Positions 16,464-27,000 of a DNA stretch of 44,509 nucleotides are shown in pieces (positions within the stretch are counted from its first letter, which is position 1; the number at the start of each line of letters is the position of its first letter). The DNA lies in assembly GCA_900551005.1 (NCBI GenBank), contig URUL01000006.1, positions 1 through 44,509 on the forward strand, read 5' to 3'. The DNA comes from an uncultured Ruminococcus sp. (GTDB lineage: Bacteria > Bacillota > Clostridia > Oscillospirales > CAG-272). The notes under the pieces are model-generated. The model was given only the letters and a program-made list of their open reading frames with translations. It searched no databases and was not told the origin of the DNA. The translations under genes and the position numbers were made by a program.

Positions 16464-16889
16464 ACATTTTTAAAACAAAAAGTAAACTGATTGAAAACTT
16501 TTGTGAAAAATGACAACGTGTCAAAAAAATCGAGATAAACTTGTGCGAATTGCACATAAAATTTTGGTGCTTTTCAAGCTCGGGTCAAAGAAGTTTATTT
16601 TAAAAAAAGCAACTTAAGGTTGCATGAGAATTCAGAAAAAATTGAAAAAGTGTTTAAAAATGCCGAAAAAGTCGCGAAACAGCTCAAAAAAGCGCATGTT
16701 TTTAATAATTATGCAATCTGCAAGTTGCGCGAAAAAACGGCACAAAAAAACGAGGCGAAAAGCCGCTTTTTCATGACAATCGCCCGAAAAAGGCAAAAAA
16801 TACACGCTGTGGGAAAAATGTGCGGAGAAAAGTGCCTTTTTCCCCTCCGTCAGACGTTTTTCCGAGGAGAAAAGCTTGCCCCGCGCTTC
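16464..16889. other. A-rich gene-free stretch before the transport locus
   Basis: These 426 bp are rich in A-runs. They hold only small hairpins (GTGCGAATTGCAC; GCAACTTAAGGTTGC) and overlapping low-complexity frames on both strands without ribosome binding sites. I see no gene and no recognisable riboswitch. The length in front of a large inducible-looking operon suggests a regulatory leader or binding sites upstream of the promoter at 16890. Confidence 0.5.
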
Positions 16890-16918
16890 TTGACTTTGAA
16901 GTATTATTGTGATATTAT
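16890..16918 (+). promoter_or_regulatory. Promoter of the transport locus
   Basis: TTGACT (16890-16895), 17 nt, TATTAT (16913-16918). The sequence TTGACTTTG, then TGTGAT 12 nt after the hexamer, is shared with the promoter at 32994, which supports this register. A TATAAT three bases further on would require a 20-nt spacer. Confidence 0.6.
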
Positions 16919-16991
16919 AATTAAGCATATTTCAGAGAGAAAATATGTGCGTCACAGTTAGTGATATACCTATCTTTTAGGAGGATTCCAA

Positions 16992-19900
16992 ATGGAAAAA
17001 TCGAAATTCACAAGATTGCTTGCATTTGTGCTTGCGATGTGCATGACGATATGCGGAGCGACGGTGCTTTTTGCGGCAGATACATCTGTCACTTTGGGAA
17101 GTCCCGATTCAGACAGCTTCGCCGAAGCGCTCGAGCAGCTTAACGACATCACATGGAGCACCTATTCTGCAAGATATTCCGGTATGAAGGAGTATACCGG
17201 CGCGCCCATAGTTATCAAGGCGACCGACTATACAAGCTTCACCTATCCCTCGGGAATGACCGACGAGGATGCCGCTTTGCCTCTCGAAACGCTCGCTGAG
17301 CTCGATGGCAAGAAGGATGTACTCCAGACACCCGATATCGGTACGGTTGAATACAAAGTCAATGTTCCTGTATCAGGTCTGTATTCTATTGAATGGGATT
17401 ACTTCCCGATACAGGCTAAAGCGAGCAACATTGAAAGAACACTCAGAATAAACGGCGAGGTTCCTTTCTCGGAAGTAAGAAACCTTCTGATGACAAAAAT
17501 CTGGAAGGACGATTATGTCTATGATGAAAACGGGAATATCGTTTTCGAAAAGGATGTAAGCGAGAATGATGCTCGTCCGCAGAAGTATGAAGCGCCCGAA
17601 TGGCGCACCTACTGTGTAAGCGATCCTACGGGCTATAATAACGGCAACTTCTGGTTCTATTTCGAGGCAGGAGAAAATACGATTTCTCTGACCGGTCAGA
17701 GAGAGCCTGTTGTGATCAGTGAGATTCGTCTTACAGCCGTACAGCCTGTTCTTACTTATGAAGAATATCGCAAGATAAACGACGCGAAGCCGAATAACGC
17801 TTCCTCCGTTACTCCGATAAAGATTGAAGGGGAAAACCCCGGCGCTACCTCGGACAAGACGCTCTATCCCGACAATGACCGTTCCTCCTCAATAAACAGC
17901 CCTCAGCATGCAAGCTATATTCTTTGCAATGTCATAGGCGGCTCCAACTGGTCTACCATGGGCCAGTGGATAGAATGGACGGTGACGGTACCGGAGAGCG
18001 GATATTATAAGATATATTCCAGATATCTGCAGAATGAGGTACAGGGTCTCTATGTTTCCAGACGCTTGAGAATAGACGGAGAGGTTCCGTTCTATGAGGC
18101 GAACAACATTAACTTCATCTATAACAGTAAATGGCAGTTATCGGCGCTTGGCGTAGATGATACGACTTATGATATTTACCTTGAAAAGGGAACGCATACA
18201 TTTTCTCTCGAGGTCACACTCGGTCAGCTTGGCGGGATCATATCTGAGGTTCGCAGCGCACTCACCGAGATAAACAATATATATCTGAAGATACTCTCCA
18301 TAACCGGTCCTGCTCCGGATTCCTATCAGGACTACAAATTTTATTCCCGTATCCCTTCGGAAATAAAGAGAATGAGAGATCTTTCGGCGGAGCTTTTTGA
18401 TATATCAGAGCGCTTTGAGCAGATCACCGGAGGAGGAAGCTCCAATCAGGCAACGCTTGAAAAGATAGCCCGCCGCCTCGAAACAATGTCCAAGAACAGC
18501 GAGCGCCAGATAGCAAAGAACTTCAAAGGTCTTAAAACAGATATAGGCAATCTCGGCACATGGCTCAATACGGTTCAGTCGCAGTCGCTGAAGATCGACT
18601 ATCTCGTAGTAGCTCCCGCAGAAGCAACTCTGGACAAGAAGGAATATAAAGCAAACGGCAACTTCTTCGAGAACTGCGGCTTTGAGATCTCCGCTTTTGT
18701 ATGGAGCTTCTTCCGCGATAACTCTTCGTTTGGCTCATTTGAGCTTGAAGAAGGAAAGACAGAGCTCTTGGTATGGACGACGATATCCCGTGAACGTGCA
18801 CAGCTGGTCAGAGATCTCGTAAACAACAACTTCTCGGCAGTAGAGCCGAATATATCTGTAAATATGAAGGTCGTTACGGCAGGAGCCCTGCTTCCGGCGG
18901 TATTTGCAGGGGTAGGTCCTGATATAATGATGGAAGAATCGGCTACCAACGTTATCAACTTCGCTGTCCGCGGTGCGGTAGTCAATCTGCATGACTGTGA
19001 AGGCTTCGAGAAGCTCAAGGGAAGATTCCATGAAAGCGCATGGACGCCTTTGACGGTAGCGCTTGACAGTCCCGACGGAGAAAAGGCGGTTTATGGTATA
19101 CCGCTCACCCAGAGCTTCAGCATTATGTTCTATAGGAAAGATATCCTTGCCGAGCTCGGCATAACAAAAGCACCCGAAACATGGGACGAATTTGAAACCG
19201 TTTCCGAAACGCTCATTTCCAACAACTATCAAGTAGGCATGGGCTATAACGAAATGTTCAATATCTTCCTTTATCAGAAGGGCGGCCAGCTCTATACAAA
19301 CGGCGGCACGACGATATCCTACGATACGGACGTGGCACTCGATGCATTTACCGGAATGTGTGAGCTCTATACGCATAAGAAATTCCCCAAGACATATGAT
19401 GCGGCAAACCGCTTCAGAACAGGCGAAATGCCGATAATCATAGCAGACTACATTACCTTCTACAACCAGTTCACCATATTTGCAACAGAGCTGAACGGAC
19501 TTTGGGGCTTCACCAATATACCCGGTACGGTTCGCGAGGACGGCACTGTTGACAGGACAACGATCGGCTCCGTTACGGCGATGGTCGTCATGAGGGATGC
19601 GGAAGAGAAGAAGAACACGGCCTTCAAATTTATGGAATGGTGGATGCGCACGGAGATCCAGAGCACATATGCAAACGAGCTGATAGCACTTCTCGGTCCT
19701 GCCGGCAAGTATGCTACGGCAAACTATGAAGCCTTCTCCGAGATGTCATGGTCGGCAAGCGAATCCAAGGTATTGAAGGAACAGTTCAAGGTGCTCAAGT
19801 GCATGCCGGAAATGCCCGGAAGCTATATCATCTCACGTTATGTTAACTTTGCTTTCCTTGCTGTTTATAACAACGGTGCAAACCCGAGTGACCAGCTTCA

Positions 19901-19997
19901 GAGCTATGTCGATACGATAAACCGCGAGATGGAGAGAAAGAGAGAAGAGCTCCGACGCAACTTCTTCGTTCCCACCAGTTACGAACTATTCGGCTAA
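16992..19997 (+). CDS. Secreted solute-binding protein with two carbohydrate-binding-like modules
   Basis: This 1001-aa protein is far larger than a typical 400-500-aa sugar-binding protein. A signal peptide (about 1-29, ending LFAADTS) has no lipobox cysteine. Two related jelly-roll-like modules follow, about 70-250 and 275-430; they share GEVPF cores (RTLRINGEVPF near 149, RRLRIDGEVPF near 356) and resemble CBM6/35-type carbohydrate modules. A charged helical, probably coiled-coil stretch occupies about 455-530. From about 588 to the end is a family 1 extracellular solute-binding domain (ELLVWTTISRERAQLV; GVGPDIMMEESA; YGIPLTQSFSIMFYRKDIL; TWDEF; FMEWWM). It should deliver a sugar or glycan to the permeases encoded next. 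AGGAGG precedes the ATG. Retention on the cell surface is unexplained. Confidence 0.87.
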   Translation: MEKSKFTRLLAFVLAMCMTICGATVLFAADTSVTLGSPDSDSFAEALEQLNDITWSTYSARYSGMKEYTGAPIVIKATDYTSFTYPSGMTDEDAALPLETLAELDGKKDVLQTPDIGTVEYKVNVPVSGLYSIEWDYFPIQAKASNIERTLRINGEVPFSEVRNLLMTKIWKDDYVYDENGNIVFEKDVSENDARPQKYEAPEWRTYCVSDPTGYNNGNFWFYFEAGENTISLTGQREPVVISEIRLTAVQPVLTYEEYRKINDAKPNNASSVTPIKIEGENPGATSDKTLYPDNDRSSSINSPQHASYILCNVIGGSNWSTMGQWIEWTVTVPESGYYKIYSRYLQNEVQGLYVSRRLRIDGEVPFYEANNINFIYNSKWQLSALGVDDTTYDIYLEKGTHTFSLEVTLGQLGGIISEVRSALTEINNIYLKILSITGPAPDSYQDYKFYSRIPSEIKRMRDLSAELFDISERFEQITGGGSSNQATLEKIARRLETMSKNSERQIAKNFKGLKTDIGNLGTWLNTVQSQSLKIDYLVVAPAEATLDKKEYKANGNFFENCGFEISAFVWSFFRDNSSFGSFELEEGKTELLVWTTISRERAQLVRDLVNNNFSAVEPNISVNMKVVTAGALLPAVFAGVGPDIMMEESATNVINFAVRGAVVNLHDCEGFEKLKGRFHESAWTPLTVALDSPDGEKAVYGIPLTQSFSIMFYRKDILAELGITKAPETWDEFETVSETLISNNYQVGMGYNEMFNIFLYQKGGQLYTNGGTTISYDTDVALDAFTGMCELYTHKKFPKTYDAANRFRTGEMPIIIADYITFYNQFTIFATELNGLWGFTNIPGTVREDGTVDRTTIGSVTAMVVMRDAEEKKNTAFKFMEWWMRTEIQSTYANELIALLGPAGKYATANYEAFSEMSWSASESKVLKEQFKVLKCMPEMPGSYIISRYVNFAFLAVYNNGANPSDQLQSYVDTINREMERKREELRRNFFVPTSYELFG

Positions 19998-20005
19998 GCA
20001 ATATC

Positions 20006-20036
20006 CGCGGGAAGCGGAAGACTTCCGCTTTCCGCG
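20006..20036 (+). promoter_or_regulatory. Intercistronic hairpin after the binding-protein gene
   Basis: The arms CGCGGGAAGCGGAAG and CTTCCGCTTTCCGCG pair over 15 bp with one G-U, almost without a loop, starting 8 nt after the stop. There is no T-run, so it is more likely an mRNA 3'-end stabiliser or processing element than a full terminator. It would favour higher levels of the binding-protein message over the permease messages. Confidence 0.7.
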
Positions 20037-20066
20037 CAATAAATACTTGATAAAGGAGAAAACCAA

Positions 20067-21029
20067 ATGTCTACAGAAACTGTTGCTGAAAAGCAGATGG
20101 GGAAAAAGCCGGTTTCACGCAAGGAAATGTCGATGTTTCAGTGGACACTGAAGGAAATGAAGCGCAATTATGCTGCGTATCTGATGTGCCTTCCTTTCTA
20201 TGCTGTGTTCATACTGTTCACGATAGGTCCGGTTGTTCTGTCGCTTTTCTTCAGCTTTACAATATTTAACCTCATAGAAGCGCCGCAGTTTGTATTCTTT
20301 GACAACTATGTTCGTCTTTTTGTCGACGATGATGTGTTCCTCAAGGCTGTTCAGAACACGCTTATTTTCGCGGCTATTACGGGACCTGTTTCGTACCTGC
20401 TCTCGTTCCTTGTTGCATGGTTTATCAATGAACTTCCTCCGAAGATAAGATCTTTTGTAACGCTTATCTTCTATGCTCCTTCGATTTCCGGTGGTATCTA
20501 CACCGTATGGAAGGTATTCTTTGATAATGACTCATACGGCTATGCAAACTATATCCTCCTGAAACTGGAGGTGATCACCGAGCCGATACAATGGTTCCAA
20601 AATGAAAAGTATGTTATGCCGCTCTGTATAGTGGTCGCCCTCTGGACGTCACTCGGCGTTTCATTCCTTTCGTTTATCGGCGGTCTTCAGACGGTCAGCA
20701 AGGATCAGTTTGAAGCAGGTGCCGAGGACGGTATCAAAAACCGTTGGCAGGAGCTTTGGTATATCACCTTGCCGAATATGAAGCCGCAGCTTCTCTTCGG
20801 TGCGATCATGGCGATCACAAACTCCTTCGGCTTCGGCGCGATCGTTACAACGCTTGCGGGCTTCCCCAGCGTAAACTACGCGGCTCATACGATCATGCAT
20901 CATCTCGAGGACTACGGCGGTCAGCGATTTGAGGTCGGTTATGCTTCGGCTATAGCCACGATACTATTCTTTGTCATGATAGGTGCAAACATGTTGGTAA
21001 AGAAAATACTTGCAAAGGTAGGACAGTAA
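20067..21029 (+). CDS. Sugar ABC transporter permease (MalF-like), pair 1
   Basis: This 320-aa inner-membrane protein has about six transmembrane helices (first YLMCLPFYAVFILFTIGPVV). The cytoplasmic EAA loop FEAGAEDGIKNRWQELWYITLPNMKP is where an ABC ATPase docks. The N-terminal tail of about 30 residues is charged and cytoplasmic. AAAGGAGA stands before the ATG. The next permease gene starts 2 nt after its stop, so the two form a heterodimeric MalF/MalG-type channel. The sugar specificity is unknown. Confidence 0.92.
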   Translation: MSTETVAEKQMGKKPVSRKEMSMFQWTLKEMKRNYAAYLMCLPFYAVFILFTIGPVVLSLFFSFTIFNLIEAPQFVFFDNYVRLFVDDDVFLKAVQNTLIFAAITGPVSYLLSFLVAWFINELPPKIRSFVTLIFYAPSISGGIYTVWKVFFDNDSYGYANYILLKLEVITEPIQWFQNEKYVMPLCIVVALWTSLGVSFLSFIGGLQTVSKDQFEAGAEDGIKNRWQELWYITLPNMKPQLLFGAIMAITNSFGFGAIVTTLAGFPSVNYAAHTIMHHLEDYGGQRFEVGYASAIATILFFVMIGANMLVKKILAKVGQ

Positions 21030-21030
21030 T

Positions 21031-21915
21031 ATGGCGAAAAAAGTTACTAAATTAAGAACCAGAAATCATAAAGTTGTCCTTAACCGTTCCGTCGGAGGCG
21101 ATGCAGGTATTACCTTCTTCCTCGTAATATTCGGAATATTCATGTTCATCCCGATGTATTACGCTATCATCCAGTCGCTCAAGCCGCTTGATGAGCTTTG
21201 GATGTATCCTCCGAGATTCTATGTTGCAAATCCGACGCTTTCCAACTTCGGCGATATGTTCAGGGCGATGACAGACTCATGGGTGCCTTTCTCCAGATAC
21301 ATATTCAATACGGTATTTATCTCGGTCGGCGGTACCTTCGGTAACCTTGTATGCGGTTCTCTTGCCGCCTATGCCGTTTCGAAGATAAAGTTCCCGGGAA
21401 GAACGGCTCTCCAGAAGATGGTAAGACTCGCGCTCATGTTCCATGCGACGGTCGGCTCCGTTGTAAACTTCATGACGATGAGCGCACTGCACCTCATAGA
21501 TACCTACTGGGCTATCATCATTCCCGCATGCGGAAGTACACTCGGTATGTTCCTTATGATGCAGTTCATGGAATCCTCCGTTCCCGATACGGTGCTTGAA
21601 TCGGCACGTCTGGACGGCGCTTCGGAGATCCGTACATACTGGACTATCGCGATGCCTATGGTAAAGCCTGCATGGCTGACTCTTATCGTTTACTCATTCC
21701 AGGGTCTGTGGCAGACAGGTTCTTCCATATACATCATGAGCGAGCAGTATAAGACCTTCAACTATGCTATATCTCAGATAGTATCCAGCGGTATCGCCCG
21801 TGCCGGTGTCGGCATGGCTTCCGCGGTAGTAATGATGATCGTTCCTGTAGCGGTATTCGTTATCACGCAGAGCAATATCATCGAGACGATGTCTACTTCC
21901 GGTATGAAAGACTGA
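21031..21915 (+). CDS. Sugar ABC transporter permease (MalG-like), pair 1
   Basis: This 294-aa partner of the preceding permease has six predicted membrane segments. Typical carbohydrate-permease features include a cytoplasmic N-terminus, PMYYAIIQSLKPLDEL after the first helix, and the EAA loop LESARLDGASEIRTYWTIAMPMVKPA. It is separated by one base from the upstream gene. The downstream NHL-Yip1 gene follows 19 nt later with AGGAGG. No nucleotide-binding subunit is encoded nearby, so a shared MsmX-type ATPase elsewhere is probably used. Confidence 0.92.
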   Translation: MAKKVTKLRTRNHKVVLNRSVGGDAGITFFLVIFGIFMFIPMYYAIIQSLKPLDELWMYPPRFYVANPTLSNFGDMFRAMTDSWVPFSRYIFNTVFISVGGTFGNLVCGSLAAYAVSKIKFPGRTALQKMVRLALMFHATVGSVVNFMTMSALHLIDTYWAIIIPACGSTLGMFLMMQFMESSVPDTVLESARLDGASEIRTYWTIAMPMVKPAWLTLIVYSFQGLWQTGSSIYIMSEQYKTFNYAISQIVSSGIARAGVGMASAVVMMIVPVAVFVITQSNIIETMSTSGMKD

Positions 21916-21934
21916 GCAGGAGGTATATATAATA

Positions 21935-24073
21935 ATGAAGAAAATATCAAGAATCATTTGCATACTTATGCTGATGCTCCTTCTCGGTTCGGTAGTTCCT
22001 ATGTTTGCCGCCGCTTCTCCGTATTCTACATATACATATTCGATAGACGGCGATGCCCTTATCTCTCCTGACGTATATGTTCCGGACAGAGTGGTTTCAT
22101 CTTATGAAATAGGCATAGACACCGAGCTCAAGGAGCCAAAGGATATATTCGTGGACAAAAACATGAATATATACCTTTCCGATACGGGCAATAACAGAAT
22201 CATTGTCTGCAACAGCGAATTTAAATTCAGATTTGAAATTTCCACCTTCAATAATGAGCACGGTGTTCCGGACAGCCTTTCCGAGCCGATGGGCACCTTC
22301 GTAAACGACGAGTATATTTACGTTTGCGATAAGAAAAACGCGCGAATCGTCGTATTTGACCTTCTCGGAAATTTCGTTCGTACCATCGGTGCACCGACGG
22401 CGGACATCATGGGTGAGGATACGGTATTTACACCCGTCGCCATAGGCGTATCCGATTCAGGCAGAATATATGTCGTTTCGGCAGCAACATATTCAGGCGT
22501 TTTCGCACTTGATGAGGACGGAAATTTCCAGACCTTTGTAGGTACGCAGAAGGTTTCCGTTCCGTTGGCGATGCGTATCCGCCGTATGCTTTTCCCGAAT
22601 ACAGTCTCCATCTCCTATATCTCTCCTGAGTATAATAACCTTGCTCTTGATGAAGAGGGATATATCTGGGTCACATCAAACAGTATGGACGATGCAGACC
22701 TTATCAGCGCTATAGAGAGCGGTAATGCGGATTATGCTCCGGTTAAGCGTATGAACTCCGCTGGAGACGATATTACAACAAGAAACGGATTTTTCATCCC
22801 TGCCGGTGAAATATCGTTTAACAGTGTAAAGACGAACGACTTAAACACGATATCGGGCCCTTCATCGATAGTTGACGTTGCCATAGGCCCTAACGGCATG
22901 TGGTCGATACTCGATGAGAAGCGCTCCAAGATCTATACATACGATTCCGAGGGCAATATGCTTTTCGCTTTCGGCGATATGGGCGCACAGCTCGGTAACC
23001 TCAAGAAGGGTACTGCTCTCACCTACTTCGGCTCGGACATTTATGTGGTTGACTCCGAGGCGGCTTCCGTTACCATCTACAAGAGAACGGAATACGGCGA
23101 TGTCATAGATAACGCGCTCTATTACAACAGACTGAGAATCTATTCCTCGGCTCTTGAAAACTGGCGCGAAATTCTGAAGAGAAACAATAACTTTGATGCC
23201 GCTTACGTGGGCGTCGGCAGAAACCTCCATCAGCAGGGCGAATACGCCGAGGCGATGAAATATTTCAAGACCGCAGATTCCACGACGAATTACTCCGAAT
23301 CTTACAAGTCTCTGCGCAGAGAATGGATAGGAAAATACTTCCTCGTTGTCGTTGCCGTAGTTGTCGTTGCACTCGTACTGCTTGCGAAGGGACTTGGCTA
23401 TGTCGGCAAGGTCAATAAGGCCGCCACCGCCAAAGCAGGAAAGAGAACCTTCAAGGAAGAAATTCTCTATGCCTTCTACGTGATGATGCATCCGTTTGAC
23501 GGCTTCTGGGATCTGAAGCATGAAAAACGCGGATCGGTTCGCGCTTCGATATTGATCATAGCGCTCGCTGCTGTTTCGGTTGCATATAAGAACGTCGGCT
23601 CCGGCTATCTCTACTCGGGAAGCGGAGGAAATGCAGCAGGTGCTATCTTCGGCGGCATCAGTACCGTTGTCGTCCCGCTCCTTCTCTGGTGTATCGCAAA
23701 CTGGTGTCTGACGACACTCTTCGACGGCGAAGGCACGTTGAAAGATATATTCGTAGCTTCCAGCTATTCGCTCATGCCCATTCCGTTATTCTTTATACCC
23801 GTAACAATAGTTTCCAACTTTGCAACACTCGATGAGGCGACCTTCATTTCTCTCTTCTCGGGCATTGCACTCGTATGGGTAGGACTTCTCTTGTTCTTCG
23901 GTATAATGACGACACACGGATACTCTATGGGCGTCAATATAGGTATGACGATATTCACTATCATCGCGATGATGTTTATTGTCTTCCTGATAATGCTTTT
24001 CACAAACCTTATTCAAAGAATGGTAAGCTTCGTAAGCGATATTATTACAGAGCTTTCCTACCGTTCATATTAA
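21935..24073 (+). CDS. NHL beta-propeller / TPR / Yip1 membrane fusion protein
   Basis: This 712-aa protein has a signal peptide (1-27, ending MFAAAS). An extracellular six-bladed-type NHL propeller follows at about 45-390, with repeats such as EPKDIFVDKNMNIYLSDTGNNRI, EPMGTFVNDEYIYVCDKKNARI and SSIVDVAIGPNGMWSILDEKRSKI. A short TPR-like helix pair sits at about 405-450 (NFDAAYVGVGRNLHQQGEYAEAMKYF is its centre). A membrane helix spans about 461-482, and a Yip1-type domain with five more helices reaches the C-terminus. The topology places the propeller outside and the basic linker (KRTFKEEIL) inside. NHL propellers bind proteins or glycans; the bacterial Yip1 role is unknown. The genetic position between the permease genes implies a role in the transport complex. 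Confidence 0.85.
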   Translation: MKKISRIICILMLMLLLGSVVPMFAAASPYSTYTYSIDGDALISPDVYVPDRVVSSYEIGIDTELKEPKDIFVDKNMNIYLSDTGNNRIIVCNSEFKFRFEISTFNNEHGVPDSLSEPMGTFVNDEYIYVCDKKNARIVVFDLLGNFVRTIGAPTADIMGEDTVFTPVAIGVSDSGRIYVVSAATYSGVFALDEDGNFQTFVGTQKVSVPLAMRIRRMLFPNTVSISYISPEYNNLALDEEGYIWVTSNSMDDADLISAIESGNADYAPVKRMNSAGDDITTRNGFFIPAGEISFNSVKTNDLNTISGPSSIVDVAIGPNGMWSILDEKRSKIYTYDSEGNMLFAFGDMGAQLGNLKKGTALTYFGSDIYVVDSEAASVTIYKRTEYGDVIDNALYYNRLRIYSSALENWREILKRNNNFDAAYVGVGRNLHQQGEYAEAMKYFKTADSTTNYSESYKSLRREWIGKYFLVVVAVVVVALVLLAKGLGYVGKVNKAATAKAGKRTFKEEILYAFYVMMHPFDGFWDLKHEKRGSVRASILIIALAAVSVAYKNVGSGYLYSGSGGNAAGAIFGGISTVVVPLLLWCIANWCLTTLFDGEGTLKDIFVASSYSLMPIPLFFIPVTIVSNFATLDEATFISLFSGIALVWVGLLLFFGIMTTHGYSMGVNIGMTIFTIIAMMFIVFLIMLFTNLIQRMVSFVSDIITELSYRSY

Positions 24074-24092
24074 GCAAGGAGGGGAAAACGAT

Positions 24093-27000
24093 ATGAAAAA
24101 AATTAAGTTTATTTCGGCTCTTCTTGCTGTTATCATGCTTATGACAGCGCTCAGCGCGCCTGTTTTCGCGGCAGACCTTGTAATAGATGATTATTACAAA
24201 ACGGCATATACCTCGGAAAAAGCAAAAGTAGATACCATGAAGCTCGTTTATGACAGTGACGAGTACGGTTATCAAATGTATTTTGATGAGCTTTCCGGCG
24301 AATTTGCCATCATGGACAAGAAAACCGGCGAATACACATTTTCAAATCCGTATGATATCGCAGCAAACTATACCATGCCTTCCGGCGCAGAGAAGATCAG
24401 ATATTCTCTGATGAGCCAGATAATGCTCAAGTATAAGGATAATGAGTCCAATACGAGCTATTATATGTCCAGCTATGAGCATGCGGCTTTGTTCGGCGAC
24501 CAGATATCTTATACCCAACTTTCCAACGGCATAAGAGTTGAATATGCTCTCGGTACTGTTGAATCCAAGCGACTCCTTCCGAGATGGATAGAGGCAAGCC
24601 GCTTTGAGGAGAAGATCCTCAGCGTGCTTGATGCCAAGGCATCCGAAATGACGAAGGATGAAAAATTCATTTATGACAACTTGGTAACTTCGCACTATTC
24701 CTACAAGGACCAGACAGATGAGCTGAATGCAAGCCTTGTAGACGGCTGGAGACAGATTTATCCCTGCCTTGCCAACAACAAGGAAATGAAGATATATACT
24801 CTTGCGGTTGACAGAAATGCGATACTCAAGCAGATAGAAGCTCTGATCAGAAAGTATTGCCCTGAGTATACGTACGAAGAGCTCGAATACGACCATGAGC
24901 TTACCGGATATGAAGGAAACGAAAAAGAGCCTGCGCTCTTCCGTCTCGCTATTGAATATACTTTTGATGAGAACGGCTTCCTCGCATCTATTCCTGCAAA
25001 GAGTGTAAGATACAACGAAACAAACTATACTCTCGAATCCATAACGCCTCTTCCTTATTTCGGTTGCAGCTCCGTAAAGAATTCGGGAGCCAAGACGAAG
25101 AACGGCGGCTATATCTTCATTCCCGACGGCAGCGGTACGCTCCTCAATTATTACAATGCGGACGGCTCTATCAAGAAGGGAATACAGGGTACATCCGTAT
25201 ATGGCACTGACTACGGATATGATTCTCTCTCATCCACCAGTGCAAACCAGGAGGTAACAAGACTTCCCGTGTTCGGACTTACCGAAGATTACAGCATAAC
25301 AACCACGACAGAGCGCAGCAACGCCCCCTCAAAATCCGTAACCGATAATTATCAGAGAGGTTACTTTGCCATCATCGAAAGCGGTGAATCCTTTGCCTAT
25401 GTCACCGCCAGCCTCGGGGATATGGCATGGGTCAACTACGCTTCTCCTGCAGAGAGCGAATACAATACGGTTTATGTAAGCTTCTCCGCAAAGCAGACCG
25501 ATACGGTTTCCCTCGGTAACTCGCTCGGCAATGCTTCTCAGATCTCCAAGAGCATGGATACAAAGTATACGGGCGATTATGCTATACGGTATATCCTGCT
25601 TTCGGATCCCACTCTCGCAAAGGAGAGCGGAGACAAGTCTTATGAGCCTACGTATATCGGTATGGCAAAGGCTTACAGAGATTATCTCGAGCGCATCGGA
25701 ACGATATCCAGACTCACAGCAGCTGAAACATCGTCCGGAGTACCGCTCTATATCCAGAGCTTCGGTACACTCAAGATCGATTCCACCTTCCTCTCGATCC
25801 CGGTTAAAAAGACCGTTCCGCTTACAACATTTGACGATGTTATAACGATGAGCGAAAAGCTCGCTGCGGACGGAATAACGAATCAGAACTTCATTCTCTC
25901 CGGATTTTCAAACGGAACGATCGAAGCTCCGCGCTATCCTACCTTCGTAAAGTGGAATAAGGAAGTCGGCGGCAAGAGCGGACTCTCAGATCTTCTTGCA
26001 TATGCTTCCGAAAAGGGAATCGATATTTTCCCGAACTTCGACTTTGCTAATGTTACTTCCACATCGGGAAGTGCCTTCTCCTTCAAGAAGCATGCGGCAC
26101 AGACGATGGGCGGAAGATACGTAACGAAGCGCGATTATGACCCTGTATACCAGACAATGACACGTTTTGGCAGACAGAATATCGTTTCCTCTTCTGCCTT
26201 CATGACACTCTATGAAAAGTTTGCCAAGAAATATCAGAAGTATGATATCGGTGCCATTTCTATTCTTACACTCGGCACAGATCTGAACTCTGACTTCAAT
26301 ATTGACAGACCGCTTACCCGTGAGGATTCAAAGGAATATACCACCTTCCTCCTCAACAGGATCAAGCAGGACAATGCCAAAGTACTCGTTTCCAGCGGTA
26401 ATGCCTATACGCTTCCTTACGTCACAGACCTTATAGAGGTTCCGATGGACAACAGCCGATTTGCCATATCCTCTCAGTCTGTTCCTTTCACAGGTATGGT
26501 ACTCCACGGATATCTGAGCTTTGCAGGTACGGCTGTCAATATGGCGGGCGACGTTAAGTACGAGATACTCAAGTCCATTGAAAACGGTTCGGCACTCTAT
26601 TTCATTCTGTCCTATCAGAATACGAATGAACTCAAGAATGCCCGTTCCGATGTTTCCGATTACTATTCTGTAGACTTTACCACTTGGTATGACGACGTAA
26701 TCAAGTATTACAACATGGTAAACGGTGCGATGAAGGATCTCCAGAATGCTGTTATCACAGATCATGAGTATATGACGGCATTGAGACTTTCCGCTGAGGA
26801 TGCTTACGTTCTCTTTGATCAGCTTGCAGCTGCAGAAAAGGATTACGAGCAGAAGAAGACCGCTTACTATGCGGCTATCGAGTATACGGATAAGCTCATA
26901 GCAGACGGCAGACAGGCAGGCGATGCTCTCGCAGATGAGTCTGCAAAGAAAACACTTTATGAGGCTGCCGAAAAGCATCTGAACAATGTTAAAACGCTTA

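Noticed and set aside
16620..16961. A 113-codon frame in the A-rich leader
   Set aside because: Low-complexity Lys-rich sequence that runs through the promoter at 16890, with no ribosome binding site and competing frames on the other strand.
16464..16991. Riboswitch in the long leader of the transport locus
   Set aside because: The small hairpins do not match any riboswitch core I can recognise, and most lie upstream of the predicted start site.
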